Shown here one piece after another: positions 1-8,859 of a DNA stretch of 64,000 bases. The DNA is taken from positions 1 through 64,000 of the forward strand of contig JARGOG010000009.1 of assembly GCA_029212785.1 (NCBI GenBank), written 5' to 3'. Both the position numbers and the translations under genes were made by a program. Source of the DNA: Thalassobaculaceae bacterium (GTDB lineage Bacteria > Pseudomonadota > Alphaproteobacteria > Thalassobaculales > Thalassobaculaceae). Position 1 is the first letter of the stretch; each line of letters begins with the position of its first letter. The notes under the pieces were generated by a model. That model did not search any database. It saw only the letters and a list, made by a program, of their open reading frames with translations, and had not been told where the DNA came from.

Positions 1-2317
1 CGTCGTTGCCGGTGCCGCCGGTATAGGTGATCTGATAGGTGTAGCTTCCACTGATGATGGATGCCCCCTCCGCCAGCCCGTCGAACGTGCCGGTGACCGC
101 GTCGACGCCGTCATTCTCGATCAGGATGTAGCTGTCACCGAGGGACGGCGTGTAGCCGAATGTCAGACTCAGGGTGGCGCTGGAGATCGTGACAGTGCCG
201 GTAACCGCGATCTGGTCGTACAGGGTTCCCGCCGTCGTGCCGTTGATCTCCATGCTCGCCGTCGAGCCGTTGGCCAGGGTCAGGTCGCCGGTCGAGATCT
301 TGCCCGGACTGTTGCCGGGCGCGATGGTGCCGCCGTTGGAGATCGTAACAGCTGTTGAAAACGTGCTGGTGCCCTTCAGGGTGGCGCCGGAGGCGACCGT
401 ATAGGTGCCGGCGCCGGCGATCGTGCCGGTGCCGGAGATGGAACCGGAGAAATTGGTCGAGGCGGCGTCCGTGAGGGTGAGTGTACCGGTCCCGATGTTG
501 ACTGTGCCGTTCCCGGTGAGACTGCCGATGGTCTCGCTCGTGCCGCTGAGATCGAGCGTTGCGCCGGTCGAAACGGTCACGCTTCCAGCGTCGGCGAGGG
601 CGTTGCCGCCGGAAACCTGTAGCGTGCCGCCGTTGACCGTGGTTCCGCCCGAATAGGTGTTGGTGCCGCTCAGTATGACAGTGTCGGTCCCGGTCTTTGT
701 CAGGCCGCCGGTGCCGGATATGTCATTGTCGATGGTTGTCGCACCGGTCACCGTCAACGAGCCACCGCTCAAGGCAACCGAGCCGGTGCCGAGGTTGCTG
801 TCCGTCGACACCGAAAGCGTGCCGCCGCTGACGGTCGTGGTGCCGGTATAGGTGTTCGTACCGCTCAACGTCAGCGTACTGGCGCCCGATTTCGTCAGGT
901 TTCCCGTACCCGAAACGACGCCGCTCATCGTCACATTGGCACCGACATTGACGGTGCCGTTCGACGCGCCGACCGCGATGGCGTTGTCGATCGTCGTGGC
1001 GCCAGTGACGGCCAATGTGCCGCCGTTGATCGTCACCGTGCCGGCGCTCAGATTACCGTCCGCCGCCACCGACAGCGTGCCCTGGTTGAGGGTCATGGTA
1101 CCGGAAGCAGTGTTAGTGCCGGATAGTGTCAGTGTGCCGGTACCGCTTTTCACCAGCGCATTCGTGCCGTCATCGGCCACGTTACCGTTAATGGTGACAT
1201 TGTTGGCGCCGGTATCGATGGTCGCCGTATTCTGGATCTCGATGTTCGAGGTGTAGGCGCCGCTGGTCGTGAATCGGACGGTCGAGTTGCCCTCGATATC
1301 GATCAGGGGCGCCGAGGTCGTCGTCCCGATCTCGGCGGTCGTACCGCCGAGGACCCAGATCTTGTTTGTCCCGCTGACCGAGCCGTTGAGAGCGACGGTT
1401 CCGCCGCCTTGCGTTGCAAGGATGCGGGCTCCGGCAGAGAAAGAGACCCCCGAATTGAGGGTTAGCGTCTGTCCGGCGGAAACAATGAGGTAGAGATGCG
1501 AGTCCAGGACGATGTCCGAACCGCCGATCGTGAGGGAGCTCGTCGTGCCGGTGAAGTTGAAACTCGTGGCCGCCCCATTGGTAAAGGTCGGCGAGGCCGC
1601 GAGAGTAATCGTGGCACCGGCACCGAGGTTGTTGAAATTCACGGTTTGATCGACAGCCGCGGCGGCGGCCTGGAGCGTTCCCGCGCTGGCATCACCAAGC
1701 GTGCTCGTGACGTCCACGGTGAGCAGGCCGGGCCAGTGCGCGGCCCGTTCCGGGTCGAGCAGGCGCGGGAAGGCGTCCGGCTCCGCACCGGAGGCCACGT
1801 CGAGTGTCCAACTGCCGCCGCGGGCCCTGCCGCCGGTGGGAGTCGAGGAGGCGAGGACCGGTGCCGCGAGCGCCAGGGACAGGACTTCGACGAACCGCCG
1901 TCCGATCTCGCCCCGGCCGGCTGAGCAGCCGTAGAGGATCAGCGGCCGCCCTGCGAGGGCGCGGCGCAGATCGGCGACCCGGCCTCCGGCGCGCAGGACC
2001 GTCTCAAGGCTGATCTGTTCCCCGGCGAGATGCAGAACGCCCGGTTCGCCATGGCAAAAAAGGTGAACGGACTCTATACTTGCATCGACTAGGGGGCGCG
2101 ATAGCGCCGCCAGACCGTCCCAGGTTCTCTGCGTCCTTACGACCCGCAACGGCTCGACGAGGGCCGTTTCGAGTTCCTCCGCGGAGGCGACCCCGAAGTC
2201 GATGACCGCAAGGGCGCTCCCCGGACGTGCTGTCGTCGGCTCGCCGATGCTCCAAAACCGGTCCGCCGTCGAGTCTGCGGATAACGAATCGGATGTCGTG
2301 GAGGCTTTCATAATCAT
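1..2317 (-). CDS. DUF4347 / autotransporter-repeat surface protein (5' part, cut by window edge)
   Basis: A minus-strand reading frame is open from the left edge to an ATG at 2317, with a second in-frame ATG at 2311 and a stop just upstream at 2339-2341. About 772 codons are visible. Residues ~25-170 look like a DUF4347 domain, with the motifs VHLFCHGEPG and LILYGCSAG. After that come Gly/Thr/Ser-rich beta repeats typical of autotransporter-associated (PATR) passenger regions, with recurring SGTNTYTGTT, SGTNTYSGGT and LTKSGASTLTLSG. DUF4347 commonly sits at the N-terminus of giant secreted or surface adhesins of proteobacteria. There is no classical signal peptide; such proteins are often exported by type I systems, but the C-terminus is outside the window. 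Function as adhesin or matrix protein is inferred from family architecture. Confidence 0.85.
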   Translation of the reverse strand, partial: MIMKASTTSDSLSADSTADRFWSIGEPTTARPGSALAVIDFGVASAEELETALVEPLRVVRTQRTWDGLAALSRPLVDASIESVHLFCHGEPGVLHLAGEQISLETVLRAGGRVADLRRALAGRPLILYGCSAGRGEIGRRFVEVLSLALAAPVLASSTPTGGRARGGSWTLDVASGAEPDAFPRLLDPERAAHWPGLLTVDVTSTLGDASAGTLQAAAAAVDQTVNFNNLGAGATITLAASPTFTNGAATSFNFTGTTSSLTIGGSDIVLDSHLYLIVSAGQTLTLNSGVSFSAGARILATQGGGTVALNGSVSGTNKIWVLGGTTAEIGTTTSAPLIDIEGNSTVRFTTSGAYTSNIEIQNTATIDTGANNVTINGNVADDGTNALVKSGTGTLTLSGTNTASGTMTLNQGTLSVAADGNLSAGTVTINGGTLAVTGATTIDNAIAVGASNGTVNVGANVTMSGVVSGTGNLTKSGASTLTLSGTNTYTGTTTVSGGTLSVSTDSNLGTGSVALSGGSLTVTGATTIDNDISGTGGLTKTGTDTVILSGTNTYSGGTTVNGGTLQVSGGNALADAGSVTVSTGATLDLSGTSETIGSLTGNGTVNIGTGTLTLTDAASTNFSGSISGTGTIAGAGTYTVASGATLKGTSTFSTAVTISNGGTIAPGNSPGKISTGDLTLANGSTASMEINGTTAGTLYDQIAVTGTVTISSATLSLTFGYTPSLGDSYILIENDGVDAVTGTFDGLAEGASIISGSYTYQITYTGGTGND
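640..1145 (-). repeat. Degenerate PATR-type coding repeats
   Basis: At least three related units start near 1120, 860 and 660 when read on the minus strand. Each encodes a version of GTLTLSGTNT(Y/A)(T/S)G followed by GGTLxVxxxxxLxxG. The DNA copies are diverged, so this is an old protein repeat and not a recent tandem duplication. Confidence 0.6.
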
Positions 2318-2576
2318 ATCTATTTTTGAAAATTCTTCTCAAATTGATGGCAAATTGGCCGTTCGGCATTAAGAACAATTACTCCATGACTGGCCGTTCA
2401 TCGGTTGGAAAAGTTAGAATTTCCGATTAAGAAGACATCGGAAATTGGATCGGTGATGGGCGATCGGGCTCTATGATCACGATGCCTATATGGTCGACAG
2501 CCGATGTCTGGTCGGCCCCGACCCTCGACTCCGGGGCCCTGTGACATGCCGCACTGCGAAGGAGCGGGCAGAACTG

Positions 2577-3611
2577 ATGAGCCGCGATGCCTCGGCGCCT
2601 GGGCGCCATCCGGAGGCCGGAAGCCGGGATCTCGGTCCTAAGCTTCGGTTGATCATGAGGACTCTGGGCACGGAGACACAGAAGCAGCTGCTGGCGCGTC
2701 TGCGACTGGTGAATCCGGACACCCGGTTCAGCCCGGCCAAGGCCTATAAGTGGATTACCGGCCGCGCGTCGCCGCGCGACATGACGGTCTTCGACGATCT
2801 GGCCCGTCTTCTGGATCTGCAGATGGAAGGCGAGGCGGTCGGCGGTGATTGGGTGCGTAGTGTCGATTTCGACGGGTTCTATCGGAAGATGCTTGAGCGC
2901 TACGGGACCCGGGTTTCGCGCGATATGGCGCCAAGCGCATTGAACGACCGCGACGCGAACCCGGGCGGCTCCGTTTCCTGGCCACCGGTCAATGCCGAGA
3001 GCAACCCCATTCCCAGTACGGTCGACGGGCAGTATCTGGCAATCAGCCCGGCTTGGTCCGTGCATCGCAGCGGCGCACTCGTGATTGCCGAATTCAACGT
3101 GCGCCGTCGCGGCGGCGACACCGTCATCGTCGAATACCGAGAGCGACTACCGGGCGGCGATCTCGAGATGACGGGCACGCTGGTCCGGTTCGGTCGGTGT
3201 CTGCACGTGGTTCTTCGCGATGCCGACGGGGACGCGGCCATCACCATGGTTTTCTCCATTCCCGCGACCCCTGCCTCCCTGCTGGCCGGGGTGATGTGCG
3301 GGGTCGCGATGCACGATGCAACGACGCGGCCGGTAGCCGGACGCATCGCCTGTATCGATGTGCAGCGGCTGTGTGGGGCCGTGTCCCCGCCGCGGCGGGA
3401 GCTTGGGGCTATAGTCTCCGACCTTGGGGCCTATTGTCCGGCGACTGCGGCTGGGGTTCGGGGAATTCTGGAGGCGGTCGGCGCGCCGGCCGGCGAGGCC
3501 GACGGCATTGCCGGACTGGCCTGCGCTTTTCTCCGCGAGGGCGCCGCCGGCGGTTTGATCTCGGTCGATACCGCGGCGGTCAACGACATCACCGGCAAGC
3601 TCATTATCTGA
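2577..3611 (+). CDS. Unrecognised protein with regulator-like N-terminus
   Basis: A 344-residue protein from the ATG at 2577, which follows a GAAGGAG at 2558-2564; an in-frame ATG at 2490 would add 29 residues but lacks a ribosome site. Residues ~20-80 contain a helical segment (QKQLLARLRL, then AYKWITGRASP and FDDLARLLDL) with the spacing of a helix-turn-helix. It resembles phage or plasmid-type DNA-binding domains, but no family is clear. The remaining ~250 residues are mixed alpha/beta, including VIVEYRERLPGGDLEMTGTL, with no catalytic motif seen. It is divergent from the DUF4347 surface gene across an AT-richer 260-base gap, so a local regulatory role is possible. That is inference only. 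Confidence 0.6.
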   Translation: MSRDASAPGRHPEAGSRDLGPKLRLIMRTLGTETQKQLLARLRLVNPDTRFSPAKAYKWITGRASPRDMTVFDDLARLLDLQMEGEAVGGDWVRSVDFDGFYRKMLERYGTRVSRDMAPSALNDRDANPGGSVSWPPVNAESNPIPSTVDGQYLAISPAWSVHRSGALVIAEFNVRRRGGDTVIVEYRERLPGGDLEMTGTLVRFGRCLHVVLRDADGDAAITMVFSIPATPASLLAGVMCGVAMHDATTRPVAGRIACIDVQRLCGAVSPPRRELGAIVSDLGAYCPATAAGVRGILEAVGAPAGEADGIAGLACAFLREGAAGGLISVDTAAVNDITGKLII

Positions 3612-3655
3612 ACCCGGCTGGACCTGAACCCGGCTGGACCTGAGCCCGGTTGGAT
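3608..3655. repeat. Three 16-bp tandem repeats
   Basis: The unit CTGAACCCGGCTGGAC occurs twice perfectly (3608-3623, 3624-3639) and once with changes at three positions (3640-3655). It begins on the stop codon of the upstream gene. A short stem follows (CCGGCG 3656-3661 with CGCCGG 3670-3675). It may act as a weak transcription end between the two convergent genes. Confidence 0.7.
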
Positions 3656-3683
3656 CCGGCGGCGGTGTGCGCCGGTCGGCCTC

Positions 3684-4937
3684 CTATTTCAGAAGCGCCG
3701 CCGCCGCCCGGCCCGAGCGGATCGCGCCTTCGAGGGTTGCCGGCAGGCCGGTGTCGGTCCAGTCGCCGGCCAGCACGAGGTTGGCCCACGGCGTGCGCGC
3801 CGTCGGCCGGTGCGCGACGGTGTCGGGATCTTGCCGGAATGTCGCGCGCCGCTCTTTGACGATCCGTCCCGGCGGCCGCGGACCGCAGGGCAGGCCCAGT
3901 GCTGCCGCCGTATCGCGCCACAGGGTGTCGAGCAATGTCTCGACCGGCCGGTCCAACAGGGCGTCGGCCGCGCTCACGGTGACGCTGGCAACGGTGCCAC
4001 GCAGGAACACCCACTGAGCGGTACCACCGATCAGCCCGATCAGCGTTGATCCGCCCGGCAGGACCGCCGGTGCGTCCAGCCGGAAATGGGCGTTGACGAT
4101 GGCCGAGGCGGCGGAGGGGACCCGAATGTCAGGCGCGAGGTCCGAGACGACCGCCGGCGGCACCGCCAGCACCACCGCATCCGCCGATGTCAGCGCGAGG
4201 GTCGTGTCCGGAAAATGGAGCGCGGTGAGACGGTCCCCGGCGCTCTCGATCGCCCGCAGACGACGGCCGAACCCGATCTGGACGCCGCGGCCGGACAGAA
4301 CCGTCACGGCCGGATCGACGAAGCTCTCGCTCAGTCCGACGCGTGCCGTCATCGGGGCGGCGCCGTCTCCGCCGCTGCCCAAAATATCGCGCATCACCCG
4401 GCGGAGCAGGCGGGCGGACGCCACCTCCGGCTCGGCGTTGAGAATGGCGACCGTCAGCGGCCGCCAGAACCGCTCCATCATCGCCCCGGGACCGAGGGCC
4501 TCCATCACCGTGGAGGTCGGTCCGCTAACCGCGAGACGCAGCATCCGAAGGATGTCGATGGTGCGGGCGCCCGGGACCTGACGGAACGGCGCCAGGACGC
4601 GTTGCAGGGAGCCGCGTCCTCCGGGGGTCACAGACCAGGTCTCCCTGGTCGCGAGGTCGAGGAACGGGAATGCGGCGTCGCCGCGGACCAGCGATCCGGC
4701 GGCTCCGATCTCCGCCAGATAGTCGCGTGCCGCCCGGTTTGCCGACAGCAGCAGGTGGTTGCCGTTGTCGATGCGGCAGCCGAGCCGGGTGTCGTGGAAC
4801 GAGCGGCACCGTCCGCCGGCCTGGCCGGTCGCCTCGTGGACGATCACAGGACGTCCGGTTCGGCTCAGGCTCAGCGCCGCCGCGAGTCCGGCGAGACCGG
4901 CGCCGATAATATGGGCGGTGCCTGGGCGGACGGTCAC
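3684..4937 (-). CDS. hpnE: Hydroxysqualene dehydroxylase HpnE
   Basis: A 417-residue FAD-dependent amine-oxidase-like enzyme. The N-terminus carries the dinucleotide-binding motif IIGAGLAGLAAALSLS followed by HEATGQAGGRCRS, and the C-terminus has LVLAGDWTDTGLPATLEGAI, the usual FAD-closing motif. HpnE catalyses the last step of the three-enzyme bacterial squalene route, reducing hydroxysqualene to squalene. The GTG at 4937 was chosen because it overlaps the hpnD stop as GTGA, matching the hpnC/hpnD junction; an ATG at 4973 is possible. It is last in the hpnCDE operon. Squalene is the precursor of hopanoids, but the cyclase is not in this window. Confidence 0.9.
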   Translation of the reverse strand: MTVRPGTAHIIGAGLAGLAAALSLSRTGRPVIVHEATGQAGGRCRSFHDTRLGCRIDNGNHLLLSANRAARDYLAEIGAAGSLVRGDAAFPFLDLATRETWSVTPGGRGSLQRVLAPFRQVPGARTIDILRMLRLAVSGPTSTVMEALGPGAMMERFWRPLTVAILNAEPEVASARLLRRVMRDILGSGGDGAAPMTARVGLSESFVDPAVTVLSGRGVQIGFGRRLRAIESAGDRLTALHFPDTTLALTSADAVVLAVPPAVVSDLAPDIRVPSAASAIVNAHFRLDAPAVLPGGSTLIGLIGGTAQWVFLRGTVASVTVSAADALLDRPVETLLDTLWRDTAAALGLPCGPRPPGRIVKERRATFRQDPDTVAHRPTARTPWANLVLAGDWTDTGLPATLEGAIRSGRAAAALLK

Positions 4938-5794
4938 GGGCACAGGTGGCGCAGCAGCAGCAGTCGGCGCCATGGCGAAAGCGAGAGGCGCCGCCGCGGT
5001 TCGCGCCAGCCGGACGCTTCCAGCCGGTCGAGCAGCGCCTCATAGCCGGCCATCATCAGCACCGCCGGTCGCATGGCACGGCGGTCGCAGCGCAGGATCA
5101 GGCTCCGCGCTTCGCCGTAGCGTCGGCGAGCCAGGACGGCGAGGTCGCGGCAAACCCCGGGCAGACGCGGATCGTCGATCACTGCATGGGGTGCGCGCTC
5201 GGTGATCCCGTGGCGGTCCAGCAGTTCGGCCGGCAGATAGAGGCGGCCGTCATCGGCGTCCTCGCCGAGGTCGCGCAGGATGTTGGTGAGCTGCAGCGCT
5301 TCCCCCAATGCCACCGCCGCCGCATCCGCCTCGGGACCCTCAGCGCCGAAGCACCGCACCGACAACAGACCGACCGCACCGGCCACGCGCCGGCAGTAGA
5401 GATCCAACTCAGACTGGCTCGGCGCGATGTTGCGCCCCTGCAGGTCGGTCTCCATACCGTCGATCAGAGCCTCGAACTCGGCCTTCGGCAGGCGGTAGCG
5501 CCGAATGGCCGGCTTCAGGGCTCGGGAGATCGGCTCGGCCGCCGGCGCGTCGGCGTAGAGCCGGTCGATCTCGACCCTCCAGGCATTCAGACGGTCCTGC
5601 CTGAGGGTGAGATCGCCGGGTTCGTCGGCAATGTCGTCGATGACCCGGCAGAAGGCATAGACCGCGTACATGGCGCGGCGGCGGTCCGCCGGCAGAATCC
5701 GCATGCCCCAACGGAATGACGAGCCCGAGGCCTGCACGATCGCCTCGGCCTCGGCAGCGGCAGCCCGGTCCTCCTGGGTGATGACAGTGCTCAT
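4934..5794 (-). CDS. hpnD: Presqualene diphosphate synthase HpnD
   Basis: A 286-residue squalene/phytoene synthase-family enzyme. The first aspartate-rich motif is VIDDIADE (residues ~52-58), and the second lies in LTNILRDLGEDADDGRLYLP. HpnD condenses two farnesyl diphosphates to presqualene diphosphate. The frame stays open far upstream of the ATG at 5794, but MSTVITQED at that ATG matches the family N-terminus and overlaps the hpnC stop as ATGA, so translation is probably coupled. Confidence 0.92.
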   Translation of the reverse strand: MSTVITQEDRAAAAEAEAIVQASGSSFRWGMRILPADRRRAMYAVYAFCRVIDDIADEPGDLTLRQDRLNAWRVEIDRLYADAPAAEPISRALKPAIRRYRLPKAEFEALIDGMETDLQGRNIAPSQSELDLYCRRVAGAVGLLSVRCFGAEGPEADAAAVALGEALQLTNILRDLGEDADDGRLYLPAELLDRHGITERAPHAVIDDPRLPGVCRDLAVLARRRYGEARSLILRCDRRAMRPAVLMMAGYEALLDRLEASGWREPRRRLSLSPWRRLLLLRHLCP

Positions 5795-6699
5795 GCGGGC
5801 TGCCGCCGTCCGCTCCGGTGTGGCCGTCGGGCACGGCGCAAAAGGCATCCCGGCACCGCCACGAGCGCCTGACCGAGCATCGCTGGTTTCGACAGCCGAA
5901 CCCGTCTTGCCAGCGGATCCTGGCGCGCGAGCCGGCGCGCCAACGCCTCGGCCAGCGCGAGGATCACCGCCGTCTCCAGAGCGAGGCGGGTCGACCGCAC
6001 GTGTAGCGGTAGGGGCCGGGCCTCGGTCAGCAGGGCATCGACGCCGGCCAGACACCGGTCGAGCACACGGCGCAGCCCGGGTGTTGCGCGCGCCGCCGCG
6101 AGATCGGCGTCCCTTACGCCCTCGGCGGCAAGCCAGTCCGCCGGCAGATAGACCCGACCGAGGGTGCGATAGTCGTCGCCGCAATCCTGCAGATGGTTGA
6201 GGATCTGCAGTGCGGCGCAGAGCGCATCGGAAGCGGGGTATCCGGCCGGATCTTCGCCGTGCAGGTCGAGCAGGAAGCGGCCGACCGGGCTTGCGGAATC
6301 CGCGCAGTAATCCGTCAGGTCCTGCCAATCGGCACAGCGTGGCTGAACCGCGTCGCGCCGGAACGCCGTGAGCAGCCGGGTAGCGTGATCGACGGATACG
6401 GTCGCGGCGGCCAGCGCCCGCCCGGCATCGACGGCCGCGGATACGTCGTCGGCGATGAGATCCCCGTTCAGCGCCGCCTCGATCCGGTCCAGCCGCTGGA
6501 TCTTCTCCGCCGCTGTCAGCATCGGGTCGTCGGCGACGTCGTCCGCCCCCCGCGCCACCGCGTAAAAAGCCAGCACCATCGGCCGCAGAGACCGGGCGAT
6601 CAGCAGGGACGCGACCGGGAAATTCTCGTCGCGGGCCGTCTTGCCGCCTTGCGGCTCGGCTGGCGGTGCGGGCGGAGTGTCGGGCTGGCTGTCTCGCAC
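5791..6699 (-). CDS. hpnC: Hydroxysqualene synthase HpnC
   Basis: A 302-residue squalene/phytoene synthase-family protein that converts presqualene diphosphate to hydroxysqualene. Both prenyl-diphosphate motifs are seen: ARGADDVADDP near residue 50, and LNHLQDCGDDYRTLGRVYLP. A GTG at 6699 is taken as the start because family similarity begins just after it (RDSQPDTPP, then GKTARDENFPVAS); the frame is open to 6927 but that extension looks like chance. A Pro/Arg-rich tail (RRARRPHRSGRR) is unusual. It lies 94 bases after the catalase-like gene and may share its transcript. Confidence 0.9.
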   Translation of the reverse strand: MRDSQPDTPPAPPAEPQGGKTARDENFPVASLLIARSLRPMVLAFYAVARGADDVADDPMLTAAEKIQRLDRIEAALNGDLIADDVSAAVDAGRALAAATVSVDHATRLLTAFRRDAVQPRCADWQDLTDYCADSASPVGRFLLDLHGEDPAGYPASDALCAALQILNHLQDCGDDYRTLGRVYLPADWLAAEGVRDADLAAARATPGLRRVLDRCLAGVDALLTEARPLPLHVRSTRLALETAVILALAEALARRLARQDPLARRVRLSKPAMLGQALVAVPGCLLRRARRPHRSGRRQPA

Positions 6700-6793
6700 G
6701 GTTCGAGCCTGTCCTAGCTTGGTGCTTCGACGACATGCGCCACTGCACGGGGCAATCGGCACGCCGCATCGATGCGTGGATTCACGGCGGGCG

Positions 6794-7810
6794 TCAACCG
6801 GCAGGGCCCGACGCGTCCCCCCATGCAGCCGTCGCGGGGACGGCTTCGGCCCCCCGGTTCTCCGCCGACGCCGCATAGGCCGACCGTCGGAGCGCGTTGA
6901 CCGTGCCGAGAGGTTCGTGCGCGGCAAGGCAGTTCCAGGGCGCGAAGGTCAAGCGGTCGCCGAGCGCGATGGTGGAAGCGACATCCTGTGGCGGGATCTC
7001 CAGGCGGCCGACGGGCCGGACCGGGCTTTTCCAGGCGCGGCGGGCATCGTCCACCGGATCGCTGTCGAGGGTTCGCGGCTGTAGACAGAAGTCGAATCCG
7101 ATGGGGCCCATATCCAAAGCAGCCTGCAGCCGCGCGGCAAAGTCGCGCCCCCGGACCGGAGGTCGGGCCTTGGCCGCACTGTCCGGGCGGACCAGGAACT
7201 TGGTCTCTACATCGCCGAGCCGGTAGGGCGTGACGCTGTTGTAGGTGTGCTGCGCCAGATCGCGCCCGAGCAGATGCCGCAGGCCCGAGATGTTGAGGAA
7301 GGCGAAATAGCGCCAGCGCATTCGCCAGGGCAGCAGGCTCGGGAACAAGTATCGCGGCGCCAGGATCGTGGCGGCACTGATCTTGCTGATCCCGTCGAGG
7401 GCCCGGAACAGGTGCATCGCTTCGGTAGCGTCCCGAGCCGGACCGATCGCTTCGTTCATCAGGACGAAATCCTGCTGGCCCGGCGGCGCGCCGTCGCAGA
7501 CCGCGCCCTCGACTCCGGTAAGCTTGATCGCCATGCCCCGGATGTCGGGGTGGGCATCGTCGTCGAAAAAGGAGTTCGAGAACCGTACCAGCGCCGGATA
7601 TCTGCCCGGCCCGGCGAACAGCCCGTGTCGGAGCACCGGATCTTCCGGCGGGTCGATGGTCAAGGTCGCCCGCAGGCAGGAATGTGTCTTGCTGTGGAAT
7701 TGTCGTGCGAGCGTGCCATCCGGCCGGGGCTTCTGGAAAGTGCGCCGACAGATTGCCAGCAACGCGTCGCGATCCGCCGGATCGATCGGGCAGGGGGGCC
7801 GGCCGGTCAC
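6794..7810 (-). CDS. Catalase-like heme protein
   Basis: A 338-residue member of the catalase-related family. Visible family features are a His-rich N-terminal motif (FHSKTHSCLRATLTI), PALVRFSNSFFDDD followed by DIRGMAIKL, and the C-terminal FAPWNCLAAHEPLGTVNALR. It lacks a signal peptide and is shorter than true catalases (~480+ residues), so it may be a heme peroxidase or a peroxygenase-type protein. The GTG at 7810 overlaps the sulfotransferase stop as GTGA; the frame is open further upstream but matches nothing. It is related to the C-terminal domain of the GMC fusion at 38146-41301. Confidence 0.8.
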   Translation of the reverse strand: MTGRPPCPIDPADRDALLAICRRTFQKPRPDGTLARQFHSKTHSCLRATLTIDPPEDPVLRHGLFAGPGRYPALVRFSNSFFDDDAHPDIRGMAIKLTGVEGAVCDGAPPGQQDFVLMNEAIGPARDATEAMHLFRALDGISKISAATILAPRYLFPSLLPWRMRWRYFAFLNISGLRHLLGRDLAQHTYNSVTPYRLGDVETKFLVRPDSAAKARPPVRGRDFAARLQAALDMGPIGFDFCLQPRTLDSDPVDDARRAWKSPVRPVGRLEIPPQDVASTIALGDRLTFAPWNCLAAHEPLGTVNALRRSAYAASAENRGAEAVPATAAWGDASGPAG

Positions 7811-8859
7811 AGCGGATACCCCAAACGGGCGAGGCCGGGGGCGCAGGCCTTGGTCAGCGATGCCTGCCGGTCTGCGGCCAGGGACTGGAATTTGGAGCGG
7901 GCCGGTCGGGGAATGGCCGAAACCTCGTCGAGCCAAGCCGCATCCTCCAGCGACGGGTCGATGAACCGGATCAGTTCGGCGAGCTTTTCGCGCGGGGCGG
8001 ACTGCACATCCTCGAACCGGACGTTCAGCAGCCGGTCGTCCGGCAGGCCGTCGAAGAGCCTGTCGCCGATCTCGATCAGGTCGCTCCAAAACCGGCCGAA
8101 ATCCTCCAGGCTCGGTATCGCCGCGGTCTTCTCGATATCCAGCAACCGGAAGACCAGATTCTGCATCAGTACGTCGAACGGGCTGCCGCTGGAGTGGTGG
8201 AATGCCCGCCGCGCGTCGATGCCAACGCGGCGGCAGCGCCGGATCGCGCCCACCAGCACGCGGAAATTATGGTGGTGGCTCATCGACATCGCGGTGTCGC
8301 GGCCGTCGCGGTAGACGTGGATCACCCGTGCCTCCGGAAACAGCCGCATCAGTTTCGCCGCATGCATCAGGGTCCCGCCGGATCGCTCGACCCAGACCTT
8401 TCGCCCGAGCCGGTCGGCCAGGTCACCGAACAACGCCCGATAGTGGTCGGCAAGTGGCATGCGCGGCCGCGCCCGAACCTGGGGCTCCAGTGCGTCGAGC
8501 AGCGCCTCCGGGTCGTCGGTGAGGTGCGGCAGGGTAACCGCCATGATCGGCGGCATGTCGGCGAGGGTGAAACGGGCACCCGGCGCGTCATGACGGTACA
8601 GCGCCTCGTCGACCGTATGGCCGTCCTTCAGCATCGCATGCAGGCCGGCGCTCTGGGTCGTCAGGGTCCGCCACATGCGCTCGCCATCCGGCCGGGAGCG
8701 GGCGAACGCTTCCGGTCCGAGCGGGACGAAGAACTCCGACAGGCTCAGGATCTCCGGGTGGCGGTTGAGCAGGTCGGAGATCATGGTGGAGCCGCAGCGT
8801 CCGGTGCTGAGGATCAGGACGGGCGGGATCCGGGACGTTGCCGCGCCGGCCTCTGTCAT
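7807..8859 (-). CDS. PAPS-dependent sulfotransferase-like protein
   Basis: A 350-residue protein with the 5'-phosphosulfate loop VLILSTGRCGSTMISDLLNR near residue 15, and a 3'-phosphate-binding region (RVIHVYRDGRDTAMSMSHHH). Enzymes of this fold move sulfate from PAPS to hydroxyl or amine groups of lipids, sugars or small molecules. The substrate cannot be read from sequence. It overlaps the MpaB-like gene upstream (ATGA) and the catalase-like gene downstream (GTGA), so the three proteins are probably made together. Confidence 0.85.
   Translation of the reverse strand: MTEAGAATSRIPPVLILSTGRCGSTMISDLLNRHPEILSLSEFFVPLGPEAFARSRPDGERMWRTLTTQSAGLHAMLKDGHTVDEALYRHDAPGARFTLADMPPIMAVTLPHLTDDPEALLDALEPQVRARPRMPLADHYRALFGDLADRLGRKVWVERSGGTLMHAAKLMRLFPEARVIHVYRDGRDTAMSMSHHHNFRVLVGAIRRCRRVGIDARRAFHHSSGSPFDVLMQNLVFRLLDIEKTAAIPSLEDFGRFWSDLIEIGDRLFDGLPDDRLLNVRFEDVQSAPREKLAELIRFIDPSLEDAAWLDEVSAIPRPARSKFQSLAADRQASLTKACAPGLARLGYPL

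Noticed and set aside
174-1934. Several short plus-strand frames opposite the DUF4347/PATR gene
   Set aside because: They are Val/Pro/Ser-rich shadows of the repeat region on the minus strand, which has a continuous frame and known domains.
4934-6769. A 611-residue fusion of hpnD with upstream sequence
   Set aside because: The N-terminal 325 residues are Arg/Ala-rich and match nothing. The hpnC frame explains that region, and ATG 5794 overlaps the hpnC stop as expected.
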